From NCBI GenBank assembly GCA_002773475.1, contig PFBB01000011.1, forward strand, positions 1-5,568: DNA of 5,568 nucleotides. Direction: 5' to 3'. The position numbers were made by a program, and so were the translations under genes. Under the pieces are notes generated by a model that did no database searches, had not been told where the DNA came from, and was given only the letters and a program-made list of their open reading frames with translations. This document shows positions 1 to 4,430 of this stretch, piece after piece. Origin of the DNA: Candidatus Harrisonbacteria bacterium CG10_big_fil_rev_8_21_14_0_10_44_23. Lineage in GTDB: Bacteria > Patescibacteriota > Minisyncoccia > UBA6257 > 1-14-0-10-44-23. Position 1 is the stretch's first letter; each line of letters starts with the position of its first letter.

Positions 1-1
1 C

Positions 2-235
2 GCCGTTATTATGATTTTGATGGCCGCTTACAACTATCTCTTCTCTGGGGGTGATGAGAAGAAAGTCTCAACCGCCCACAAAATGCTTATTTGGGCCGCG
101 GTGGCCGTTGTTGTCGGCTTACTTGCTCAGACTATTCCGTTTATTGTTCAAAGCATCATAGTTCCCTCCAGTCATCCGCCCATCTACAACGACCCCATCC
201 AAGGGACTGGTGCATTTAATCCAAATTCAGCATAA
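2..235 (+). CDS. Pilin-like two-helix membrane protein (TrbC/VirB2-like), 5' end missing
   Basis: This is the 3' part of a gene that starts before the window; the frame is open from base 2 and ends at TAA 233-235. The visible 77 residues hold the end of one hydrophobic helix (AVIMILMAAYNYLF), a charged turn (SGGDEKKVSTAHK), a second hydrophobic helix (about MLIWAAVAVVVGLLAQTIPFIV) and a polar Pro/Asn-rich tail of about 25 residues. Over 52 aligned positions it matches the next gene at 35, so the two are paralogues. The pattern of two helices around a GGDEEK-type turn is typical of the small pilin-like proteins linked to type IV secretion that are widespread in Patescibacteria; family knowledge suggests a membrane-inserted pilus or channel subunit. 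The tail is longer than in the downstream copy. Not seen: start, signal peptide, promoter. The role in an actual secretion machine is inferred, since no VirB/Vir ATPase gene is in view. Confidence 0.8.
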   Translation, partial: AVIMILMAAYNYLFSGGDEKKVSTAHKMLIWAAVAVVVGLLAQTIPFIVQSIIVPSSHPPIYNDPIQGTGAFNPNSA

Positions 236-239
236 GCTA

Positions 240-248
240 TGATATAAT
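240..248 (+). promoter_or_regulatory. Extended -10 promoter for the second pilin-like gene
   Basis: TGATATAAT at 240-248 is a perfect TATAAT with the TG of an extended -10 element one base upstream. No convincing -35 hexamer lies at the right distance, which is usual for extended -10 promoters. The predicted transcription start is near 255, giving a leader of about 33 bases. It lies in the 52-base gap between the two pilin-like genes, so the second copy can be expressed on its own. Called from sequence pattern only. Confidence 0.6.
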
Positions 249-287
249 GTTCTTAAGATAAAAGGTCGCTAAAAACACTCAAATTCT

Positions 288-656
288 ATGAAAAAAATCG
301 CATTAATCTCAACTCTATACCTAGTAATGCCAATGATGGCTATGGCTCAGCCCCAAAACCAAACCGATATCGATTTTAGCAATATCAAAATGGTTAGGGG
401 GAACAACCTCGATATTCAAGGAATTGTTGGAGTTCTAAAGAATGTAATAAATTGGATATTCACCTTACTGTTAATCTTTGCTGTGATTATGGTACTAGTC
501 GCCGCTTACAACTACCTTTTCTCCCGTGGCGATGATGAAAAGATTTCCAAAGCCAACAAAATGTTGCTTTATGCTGCTGTTGCAGTCGCGGTTGGCCTTC
601 TAGCCCAAGCCGTCGTATTTATTGTCAACAACCTAGTTTCACGCGCTGTTCAGTAG
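288..656 (+). CDS. Pilin-like two-helix membrane protein with signal peptide (TrbC/VirB2-like)
   Basis: A complete 122-residue protein. Residues 1-20 form a signal peptide (MKKI, hydrophobic core, AMA before Q21), followed by a short polar stretch (21-45), a first membrane helix at about 53-73, a charged turn at 79-92 (SRGDDEKISKANK), and a second helix at about 92-114. This is the usual size and shape of the small pilin-like subunits annotated as TrbC/VirB2 or type IV secretion pilin in Patescibacteria. It is a tandem paralogue of the gene just upstream (35 of 52 positions identical; a 14-base identical stretch at 23-36 and 501-514). The start at 288 is chosen because it gives a normal signal peptide; no clear Shine-Dalgarno precedes it. 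A -10 at 243-248 lies upstream and an intrinsic terminator follows 24 bases after the stop, so it can form its own transcript. Export and membrane location are well supported; assembly into a pilus is inferred. Confidence 0.85.
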   Translation: MKKIALISTLYLVMPMMAMAQPQNQTDIDFSNIKMVRGNNLDIQGIVGVLKNVINWIFTLLLIFAVIMVLVAAYNYLFSRGDDEKISKANKMLLYAAVAVAVGLLAQAVVFIVNNLVSRAVQ

Positions 657-679
657 AACAAGTAGCGATCGCTCGTAAA

Positions 680-708
680 AAAAACACGCTCACCTCGAGC
701 GTGTTTTT
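680..708 (+). terminator. Intrinsic terminator after the pilin-like genes
   Basis: Perfect 12-bp inverted repeat (arms 680-691 and 697-708, core ACGCTC/GAGCGT) with a 5-base loop ACCTC; the descending arm ends in TTTTT. The A-run before the stem gives a T-run on the other strand, so it may also stop minus-strand readthrough from the convergent cassette. Confidence 0.85.
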
Positions 709-773
709 CGTTATTAAAATAATAAGTGCCCCGCCACAGTACCGAAGTACTCTATCACGCTTCGAATAAGAAA

Positions 774-801
774 CGCCCCGCCGGGTAAACCCGGCGGGGC
801 G
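774..801 (-). terminator. Terminator of the minus-strand two-gene unit
   Basis: Perfect GC-rich 12-bp inverted repeat (arms 774-785 and 790-801) with loop TAAA. On the minus strand it lies 10 bases after the stop of the 252-residue gene and is followed by TTTCTTATT, a moderate U-tract. Its GC-rich stem contrasts with the AT-rich stem of the facing pilin terminator. Confidence 0.8.
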
Positions 802-811
802 CTAGTCGTGA

Positions 812-1570
812 TCAGGGATAAATGCGACACTGTTCCTCGGGATAGTCCTTGTCCCAAAGGCTCAGCACCACCACCTGATCTGGTTCTGACGCTCGAAAGC
901 GCAATCGGAGCCACCCACTGCTAGTGAGCATTCTCCCAACCTTTGCCTTCTGTTCGTCAGACATGCCGAGCGGTATGTCTACCACCCTGAAGTCATTTCC
1001 TCGTAGCTGCTTTGACACAGCTACAAAGATTTTTGCCTCAAAGTGAATGTTGAAACCCCCATCAAGAGGAATCGTCCAGTCTTCGCTGAACCGATTCGCC
1101 TCCAAGGGAATCTCTACCACTCGGCGCTCGTGGTCTCCTAGGGGAAGTGAGAATCTCTCCCGCACCTCCCTAGCAGCCATCTGTTGTTCACGGGCTAGCT
1201 TCTCGATTGCAGCAGCCTCGGCCTGCTTAGCCTTGGCAACTGCCGGTAGGCCCCTGCGCAGCTCCGTTGTGCTAAAGCGCAAGTTATCGATCTCGACAGT
1301 GACCTCGCGATCACAAACGCCTTGGTAGCCAAGGTGCACGGTCGTCTGGTCGGCTTCGAAGGTGAGATCCTCCTTGCCGTTGGAAGAACGCACAACATTT
1401 GCCTGGTTTGTTTGGGTGGCCGGAGACCTAGCACCAGGTCCATTCGAACCCGATGGGCCGTTCCCTCCACCTCCGGAAAAGGCAGCAGCCACTCCAACCA
1501 AGGCCGGCAGAAGGGCCAGGGCGGTGACGCCAAGCTTCTGCTTACCACTCAACGTTCTCGCAGAGGCCAT
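812..1570 (-). CDS. Membrane-anchored extracytoplasmic protein of unknown function
   Basis: 252 residues, family not recognised. A short basic N-terminus (K10, K12) precedes one hydrophobic segment at about 13-31, then a Gly/Ser/Pro/Asn-rich linker (32-50) and a mostly beta-predicted region, interrupted by an Ala/Glu/Lys-rich helix at about 110-138. Two cysteines (C86 and C248) could form a disulfide outside the membrane. This suggests a signal anchor or signal peptide with an exported domain. The ATG at 1568-1570 has GGAGG six bases upstream, and overlaps the previous gene's stop as TAATG (1-base overlap), so translation is probably coupled to the SPFH-like gene. Residues 59-71 and the region to C86 resemble the small anchored protein at 3150-3497 (VVR...E[ED][LV]TF, then C..EV), suggesting paralogy. 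A GC-rich terminator follows. GC content is well above that of the flanking pilin and CobW genes. Function unknown; partnership with the upstream gene is inferred from the coupling. Confidence 0.8.
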   Translation of the reverse strand: MASARTLSGKQKLGVTALALLPALVGVAAAFSGGGGNGPSGSNGPGARSPATQTNQANVVRSSNGKEDLTFEADQTTVHLGYQGVCDREVTVEIDNLRFSTTELRRGLPAVAKAKQAEAAAIEKLAREQQMAAREVRERFSLPLGDHERRVVEIPLEANRFSEDWTIPLDGGFNIHFEAKIFVAVSKQLRGNDFRVVDIPLGMSDEQKAKVGRMLTSSGWLRLRFRASEPDQVVVLSLWDKDYPEEQCRIYP

Positions 1571-2901
1571 TACTTGCCTCCTCCCTTCTTGCCGCCGGTA
1601 GAGCCCTTAGCTCCTCCGGTGTTGATACTAATGTCTCGAAGCCCCTGGAGATTCGCAGCTGCATCCTTGGCGTTTTCGTCCAAGGAAATGCGCAACTCCC
1701 GAATGTCAATAGAGGCATTCTTGTCACCCTCTAACACAGTCTGCAACTCAGCAGCTCTCACCTTTGGGATGTCGAGTCGCTTGGCACGCGTGATGGCAAT
1801 CTCATCGAAAGTATCAGCTTCCATGATGCGAGCAGGAGCCTGTCCCCGTTCCCGAGAGATGGCATCTTGATATTCTGCCCACTTACCCTTCGCTACCACT
1901 TCCGTGATAAAGAGCTTGGGGATGATGATACCATACTGCCACACCATGGGCTTCTCTGACCCACTTCGCAGCCGCTGAGCAAGCTGAACGAGGATTCCTA
2001 CTTCCCGCTCCACTCGTGCTCTATCCGGATCAATCCGGCCTTTCAACCGCCCCCAATCCTTAGAATCTTCAGGATTAGACGCCCAACGACGTCTCTGAGC
2101 TTGGTTGGGAGAATACCCCAGCAGATAATCAATCAGATCCTGCACAGGAGCATCCTCAAAACCCGCAACGTCGGGAATCACATCCTCACCCCCCGCGATT
2201 TCTCGCAAAAGGTAAATGGAGGAATACTGCGTAGACCGAACCGCCTCATCGCCACTTTGCGGGCCTCGATCGTCGGAGGTAGCCCACTGTCTTGCTTCCT
2301 CAAGGGCGTTGTTGTCGATCAGAGATTTCATCTCTTCTTCGCCGTGCTTGAGCAGGTTGATGATTGCAGCAGGGTTGTCGGGAGAAGCACCCCAGTTTAG
2401 CTGGAGCTTAAGATCCCCCACATCGTGGTTCGGGAAAATCACATTTGAAACAGTTTGCTCATAGTCGCGAATCTTCCGCGATACAAGCTCACGTCCAAAC
2501 AGGAATCCCCGGAACAGAAAGAACTCCGGTCCCTGAGTTACCAACACAGGCACCATCGTACCTAGGACGGTAACAACCCCAACCTGGATACTGCTCCCAC
2601 CTGGAATCTCTTCATAGGCGTGGGCAAAAACAGGAACCACTAACAAGACAAAGGGTACGCAGCCAAGCGCAAAGGCAAAGCCCGCTCCCCTGTCAGCAAC
2701 AGCCAGCGCCACCAAAAGGCTAGATACCGCTGCGCCGATTACCCAAATCCAGTTGGCAATCTTCCTCGGATCGGCCCAAACCTCGTCGCACCGGAACTGC
2801 TCATGTCGGCGCTTAGCCGCAACCGCAACCCGGTAAGCGAATACAAAAATGGTCACCAAGGTGGCGACCAAAACCAGAATGGGTTGTAACCACCAACTCA
2901 T
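1570..2901 (-). CDS. Multi-pass membrane protein with probable SPFH/Band 7 region
   Basis: 443 residues from ATG 2899-2901, chosen because GGAGG (2907-2911) sits five bases upstream; an in-frame TTG at 2923-2925 would add eight residues but has no comparable ribosome site. Hydrophobic segments lie at about 4-26, 50-69 and 74-94. Residues 105-197 then read like an SPFH/Band 7 domain: alternating strands (IQVGVVTVLG...VPVLVTQGPEFFLF...), a strand-rich stretch ending in LKLQLNW, and a helix. An insertion of about 100 mostly polar residues follows, then a last strand (GIIIPKLFITEV, about 324-335) and a charged helical region rich in Ala, Glu and Arg, like the coiled-coil end of stomatin/flotillin relatives. 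The tail (429-443) is Gly/Lys-rich. SPFH proteins form membrane-associated oligomeric rings or scaffolds. The assignment is by pattern only; three membrane segments before the domain and the insertion are unusual. It leads a two-gene unit, overlapping the next gene by one base. Confidence 0.75.
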   Translation of the reverse strand: MSWWLQPILVLVATLVTIFVFAYRVAVAAKRRHEQFRCDEVWADPRKIANWIWVIGAAVSSLLVALAVADRGAGFAFALGCVPFVLLVVPVFAHAYEEIPGGSSIQVGVVTVLGTMVPVLVTQGPEFFLFRGFLFGRELVSRKIRDYEQTVSNVIFPNHDVGDLKLQLNWGASPDNPAAIINLLKHGEEEMKSLIDNNALEEARQWATSDDRGPQSGDEAVRSTQYSSIYLLREIAGGEDVIPDVAGFEDAPVQDLIDYLLGYSPNQAQRRRWASNPEDSKDWGRLKGRIDPDRARVEREVGILVQLAQRLRSGSEKPMVWQYGIIIPKLFITEVVAKGKWAEYQDAISRERGQAPARIMEADTFDEIAITRAKRLDIPKVRAAELQTVLEGDKNASIDIRELRISLDENAKDAAANLQGLRDISINTGGAKGSTGGKKGGGK

Positions 2902-2906
2902 GGCAA

Positions 2907-2911
2907 CCTCC
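2907..2911 (-). promoter_or_regulatory. Ribosome binding site that sets the start of the SPFH-like gene
   Basis: GGAGG on the minus strand, five bases before ATG 2899-2901. It lies inside the longer open frame that begins at TTG 2923-2925, and is the reason for choosing the shorter start. Confidence 0.75.
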
Positions 2912-3041
2912 ATATGTTCTGGCAAAGTCTCGCTCTGCCAAAGGGTCTGTATCGTAACGCACGAGACAGCAGATTCAAGCCCGAAAAAAGGCCAAAATCA
3001 GCTGCCTCGTACGCATTTTTTAGTTTTCAAAGAACGCCAAA

Positions 3042-3070
3042 AGCATAGCATAAAAAGCAACTTTTGTCAA
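3042..3070 (-). promoter_or_regulatory. Promoter of the SPFH-like/anchored-protein unit
   Basis: On the minus strand, TTGACA (3070-3065), a 17-base spacer and TATGCT (3047-3042). The -35 is consensus and the -10 keeps the key T, A and T. Transcription should start near 3035, leaving a leader of about 130 bases before ATG 2901. The 29-base promoter matches that of the small anchored protein (3542-3570) at 22 positions, including the run TTGACAAAAG. It lies downstream of the terminator at 3088-3120, so it serves a separate unit. Confidence 0.75.
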
Positions 3071-3087
3071 CGATTTATTCAAATAAA

Positions 3088-3120
3088 ACCCCCGTCGTTA
3101 CTACATTTCACGACGAGGGT
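3088..3120 (-). terminator. Terminator after the small anchored-protein gene
   Basis: Inverted repeat with 11-bp arms (3088-3098 and 3110-3120) and an 11-base loop. On the minus strand every pair forms, one as G-U; on the plus strand that pair is a C-A mismatch, which supports minus-strand use. The stem is followed by TTTATTT on the minus strand. A second 8-bp stem (3128-3135 with 3143-3150) stands between it and the stop codon. Confidence 0.85.
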
Positions 3121-3127
3121 CTTGGTG

Positions 3128-3150
3128 GCCGCATACAAGCTATATGCGGC
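3128..3150 (-). other. Stem-loop touching the stop codon of the small anchored-protein gene
   Basis: Perfect 8-bp inverted repeat GCCGCATA/TATGCGGC with a 7-base loop. Its 5' arm on the minus strand begins with the last base of the TAG stop (3150-3152). It has no U-tract, so it is unlikely to terminate by itself; it may protect the 3' end of the mRNA or assist the terminator just below it. Confidence 0.55.
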
Positions 3151-3497
3151 TAGCGTACGGGACCCGGCGGCAGATTCGGCACCGAGGGCGTGGTAGCCGG
3201 ACTCAGATAGAGATCCACTTCCGGCGGGGAACAGTCCGCCTTCGGATAACGGCTCCACTTCAGGTAGATGCCGCCATTCGGCTGAGAAGTGTTGAAGGTT
3301 ACCTCCTCCTGCGCATCGTCGCGGACCACGACACTTGCCGGCGACGGATCGGGAGCAACTGGGGAGCTGGCCGGCAAATGTGTCTCCACATTCACGTTGG
3401 CCTCGGGTCGAGCCCAAAGCCCGACCCCGATCAGCACCACGCCGACCGCCAGTAGCACCGCGGCTACTCCCAACAGGAACTGTACGGCTGTCTTCAT
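3150..3497 (-). CDS. Small membrane-anchored Pro-rich protein of unknown function
   Basis: 115 residues from ATG 3495-3497, chosen for AAGGAGG (3503-3509) five bases upstream; the frame is open to an ATA at 3551 but nothing supports an earlier start. A basic residue at 2 and a hydrophobic segment at about 5-28 form a signal anchor; W28-A-R marks its end. Then come a Pro/Ser/Ala linker (about 40-55), a short likely beta-rich part (56-98) with one cysteine (C89), and a Pro-rich C-terminus. No known family is recognised. Residues 57-68 (VVRDDAQEEVTF) and the C-SPP-EV stretch near 89-94 resemble the anchored protein encoded at 812-1570, though that one is twice as long. It has its own promoter and terminator, so it is transcribed apart from the SPFH-like unit but from a very similar promoter. 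The region is GC-rich compared with both flanks. Function unknown; a cell-surface or envelope role is inferred from topology. Confidence 0.75.
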   Translation of the reverse strand: MKTAVQFLLGVAAVLLAVGVVLIGVGLWARPEANVNVETHLPASSPVAPDPSPASVVVRDDAQEEVTFNTSQPNGGIYLKWSRYPKADCSPPEVDLYLSPATTPSVPNLPPGPVR

Positions 3498-3541
3498 CCC
3501 AGCCTCCTTTCTCTGGCCAGAGTTGGTGGGAAGATTCGCAT

Positions 3542-3570
3542 AGACTATCATAAAATCTAGCTTTTGTCAA
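3542..3570 (-). promoter_or_regulatory. Promoter of the small anchored-protein gene
   Basis: On the minus strand, TTGACA (3570-3565), a 17-base spacer and TAGTCT (3547-3542), a weak -10 that keeps the first two and the last consensus bases. TATGAT also occurs at 3552-3547 but at too short a spacing. The predicted start is near 3535, about 38 bases before the ATG. It is the sister of the promoter at 3042-3070. Confidence 0.6.
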
Positions 3571-3633
3571 CATTGGCATCCCTCCCCCCATTGCAAAATA
3601 CCTCACACTCTTTTAAGCACACTCAATTTAACT

Positions 3634-3662
3634 TTGGCAGACACTATACGGTTTAGTATAAT
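3634..3662 (+). promoter_or_regulatory. Promoter giving a near-leaderless homing endonuclease mRNA
   Basis: TTGGCA (3634-3639), a 17-base spacer and TATAAT (3657-3662): a nearly consensus promoter with ideal spacing. The predicted start at about 3669 is one base before ATG 3670, so the mRNA should have virtually no leader. This also argues against the in-frame TTG at 3634, which is part of the -35 box. Confidence 0.75.
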
Positions 3663-3669
3663 TAAATAT

Positions 3670-4323
3670 ATGCGAAGACTTTCAAAAGTGAGCACAGCTT
3701 GGTCTCCCGCACTAGCATATGCCATCGGCTTAATCGCGTCTGATGGGAATCTTTCTCCAGACGGCCGTCACATAAATTTCACCAGTAAAGACATTGAACT
3801 GGTCAAACTATTTAAGGCGTCCCTGAATCTTAATAACAAGATTGGAAGAAAATCTAGGGGAGCCGATCCGTCAAATAAAAAATATTTTGTCGTTCAATTT
3901 GGGGATATTAATTTTTATGAGTTCTTACAAACCATCGGACTCATGCCAGCGAAATCGAAAATTTTATGCAACATCCTTGTTCCGGATAAATATTTCATTG
4001 ATTTTCTCAGGGGATGTATTGACGGTGACGGCAACATCGGAACCTTCATACATCCTCAAAGCAAAAATGCACAGCTTAGAATTCGCCTCTTCTCCGCTAG
4101 CCCTAAATTCCTTCATTGGATTAAGAAAAAAGTCTTGAATCTCGCTAGTATAAATTCGGGATGGATAGAAAACAATGCAAAACATCGAGTTTATATTTTA
4201 AGCTATGCCAAAACCGATTCAATCATACTATTAAATTTAATGTATTATCCTAGGGTAGAATATTTTCTAAAAAGGAAGTACAATAAAGCCCGACCCTTCA
4301 TTCGACAAAAGATAAAATGCTGA
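3670..4323 (+). CDS. LAGLIDADG homing endonuclease, free-standing, two-motif
   Basis: 217 residues. Two LAGLIDADG motifs are visible: YAIGLIASDG at 17-26 and FLRGCIDGDG at 112-121, with the conserved acidic residues D25 and D120 that bind the metal in the active site. Two motifs about 95 residues apart mean a single-chain enzyme with two pseudo-symmetric halves that cuts a long asymmetric DNA site. A basic C-terminus (KRKYNKARPFIRQKIK) fits DNA binding. The start at 3670 follows from the promoter (3634-3662); an upstream TTG at 3634 is inside the -35. There is no Shine-Dalgarno. The TGA stop (4321-4323) is made from the acceptor stem of the tRNA-Leu gene, so the two overlap by five bases. No group I intron or intein features are seen around it: it appears to be a free-standing element lodged beside the tRNA. 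Both motifs look intact; whether it is active, or is a former LAGLIDADG-type DNA-binding regulator, cannot be told. Confidence 0.88.
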   Translation: MRRLSKVSTAWSPALAYAIGLIASDGNLSPDGRHINFTSKDIELVKLFKASLNLNNKIGRKSRGADPSNKKYFVVQFGDINFYEFLQTIGLMPAKSKILCNILVPDKYFIDFLRGCIDGDGNIGTFIHPQSKNAQLRIRLFSASPKFLHWIKKKVLNLASINSGWIENNAKHRVYILSYAKTDSIILLNLMYYPRVEYFLKRKYNKARPFIRQKIKC

Positions 4324-4402
4324 GGTGGAGGAATTGGTAGACTCGCCAGCCTTAGGAGCTGGTGCCTTTAAAAGCGTGCGGGTTCGAGTCCCGCCCTCAG
4401 CA
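4319..4402 (+). tRNA. tRNA-Leu (anticodon UAG)
   Basis: Complete class II tRNA of 84 bases. Acceptor stem GCTGAGG (4319-4325) pairs fully with CCTCAGC (4395-4401), and the discriminator is A4402, as expected for leucine. The anticodon stem CCAGC/GCTGG (4346-4350, 4358-4362) holds the loop CTTAGGA with anticodon TAG (4353-4355). The long variable arm lies at about 4363-4377 and the T arm GCGGG-TTCGAGT-CCCGC at 4378-4394. CCA is not encoded, so a CCA-adding enzyme is needed. There is no intron. The first five bases are shared with the end of the homing endonuclease gene. No obvious dedicated promoter or terminator is seen, so transcription may come from the endonuclease promoter. Confidence 0.97.
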
Positions 4403-4420
4403 CAATTTAAACTTAGTAAA

Positions 4421-4426
4421 TATAAT
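4421..4426 (+). promoter_or_regulatory. Possible -10 element upstream of the CobW-like gene
   Basis: A perfect TATAAT lies 18 bases after the tRNA end. The position 17 bases upstream is in the tRNA 3' end and has no -35 match. The predicted start (about 4433) nearly coincides with TTG 4431, so this would again give an almost leaderless mRNA. In such AT-rich sequence a chance match is quite possible. Confidence 0.35.
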
Positions 4427-4430
4427 TCCC

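Noticed and set aside
665..672. GCGATCGC, the octamer known as HIP1 in cyanobacteria
   Set aside because: A single copy in the window and no other cyanobacterial sign; chance is enough.
1322..1870. 182-residue open frame on the plus strand
   Set aside because: It is antisense to two genes that have good ribosome sites, coupling and membrane features; its composition is that of a GC-rich shadow frame.
2899..2925. TTG start adding eight residues to the SPFH-like protein
   Set aside because: The GGAGG ribosome site lies between it and ATG 2899-2901 at the right distance for the ATG.
2980..3020. AGGC/GCCT stem followed by a T-run on the minus strand as an attenuator in the SPFH-like gene leader
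   Set aside because: Only four base pairs with a long loop; too weak to call.
3079..3606. 175-residue minus-strand frame overlapping the small anchored-protein gene
   Set aside because: It runs through the terminator and the promoter of that gene, has no ribosome site, and gives a Gly/Arg/Ser-rich shadow product.
3634..3669. TTG start adding 12 residues to the homing endonuclease
   Set aside because: The TTG is part of the -35 box of a promoter whose transcript begins at about 3669, so it would not be in the mRNA.
4313..4318. TAAAAT as a -10 for the tRNA-Leu
   Set aside because: It touches the mature 5' end of the tRNA, leaving no room for a transcript start, and has no matching -35.
4362..4430. 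GTG start for the CobW-like protein at 4362
   Set aside because: It lies inside the tRNA, and the extra residues translate the T arm and acceptor stem rather than protein-like sequence.
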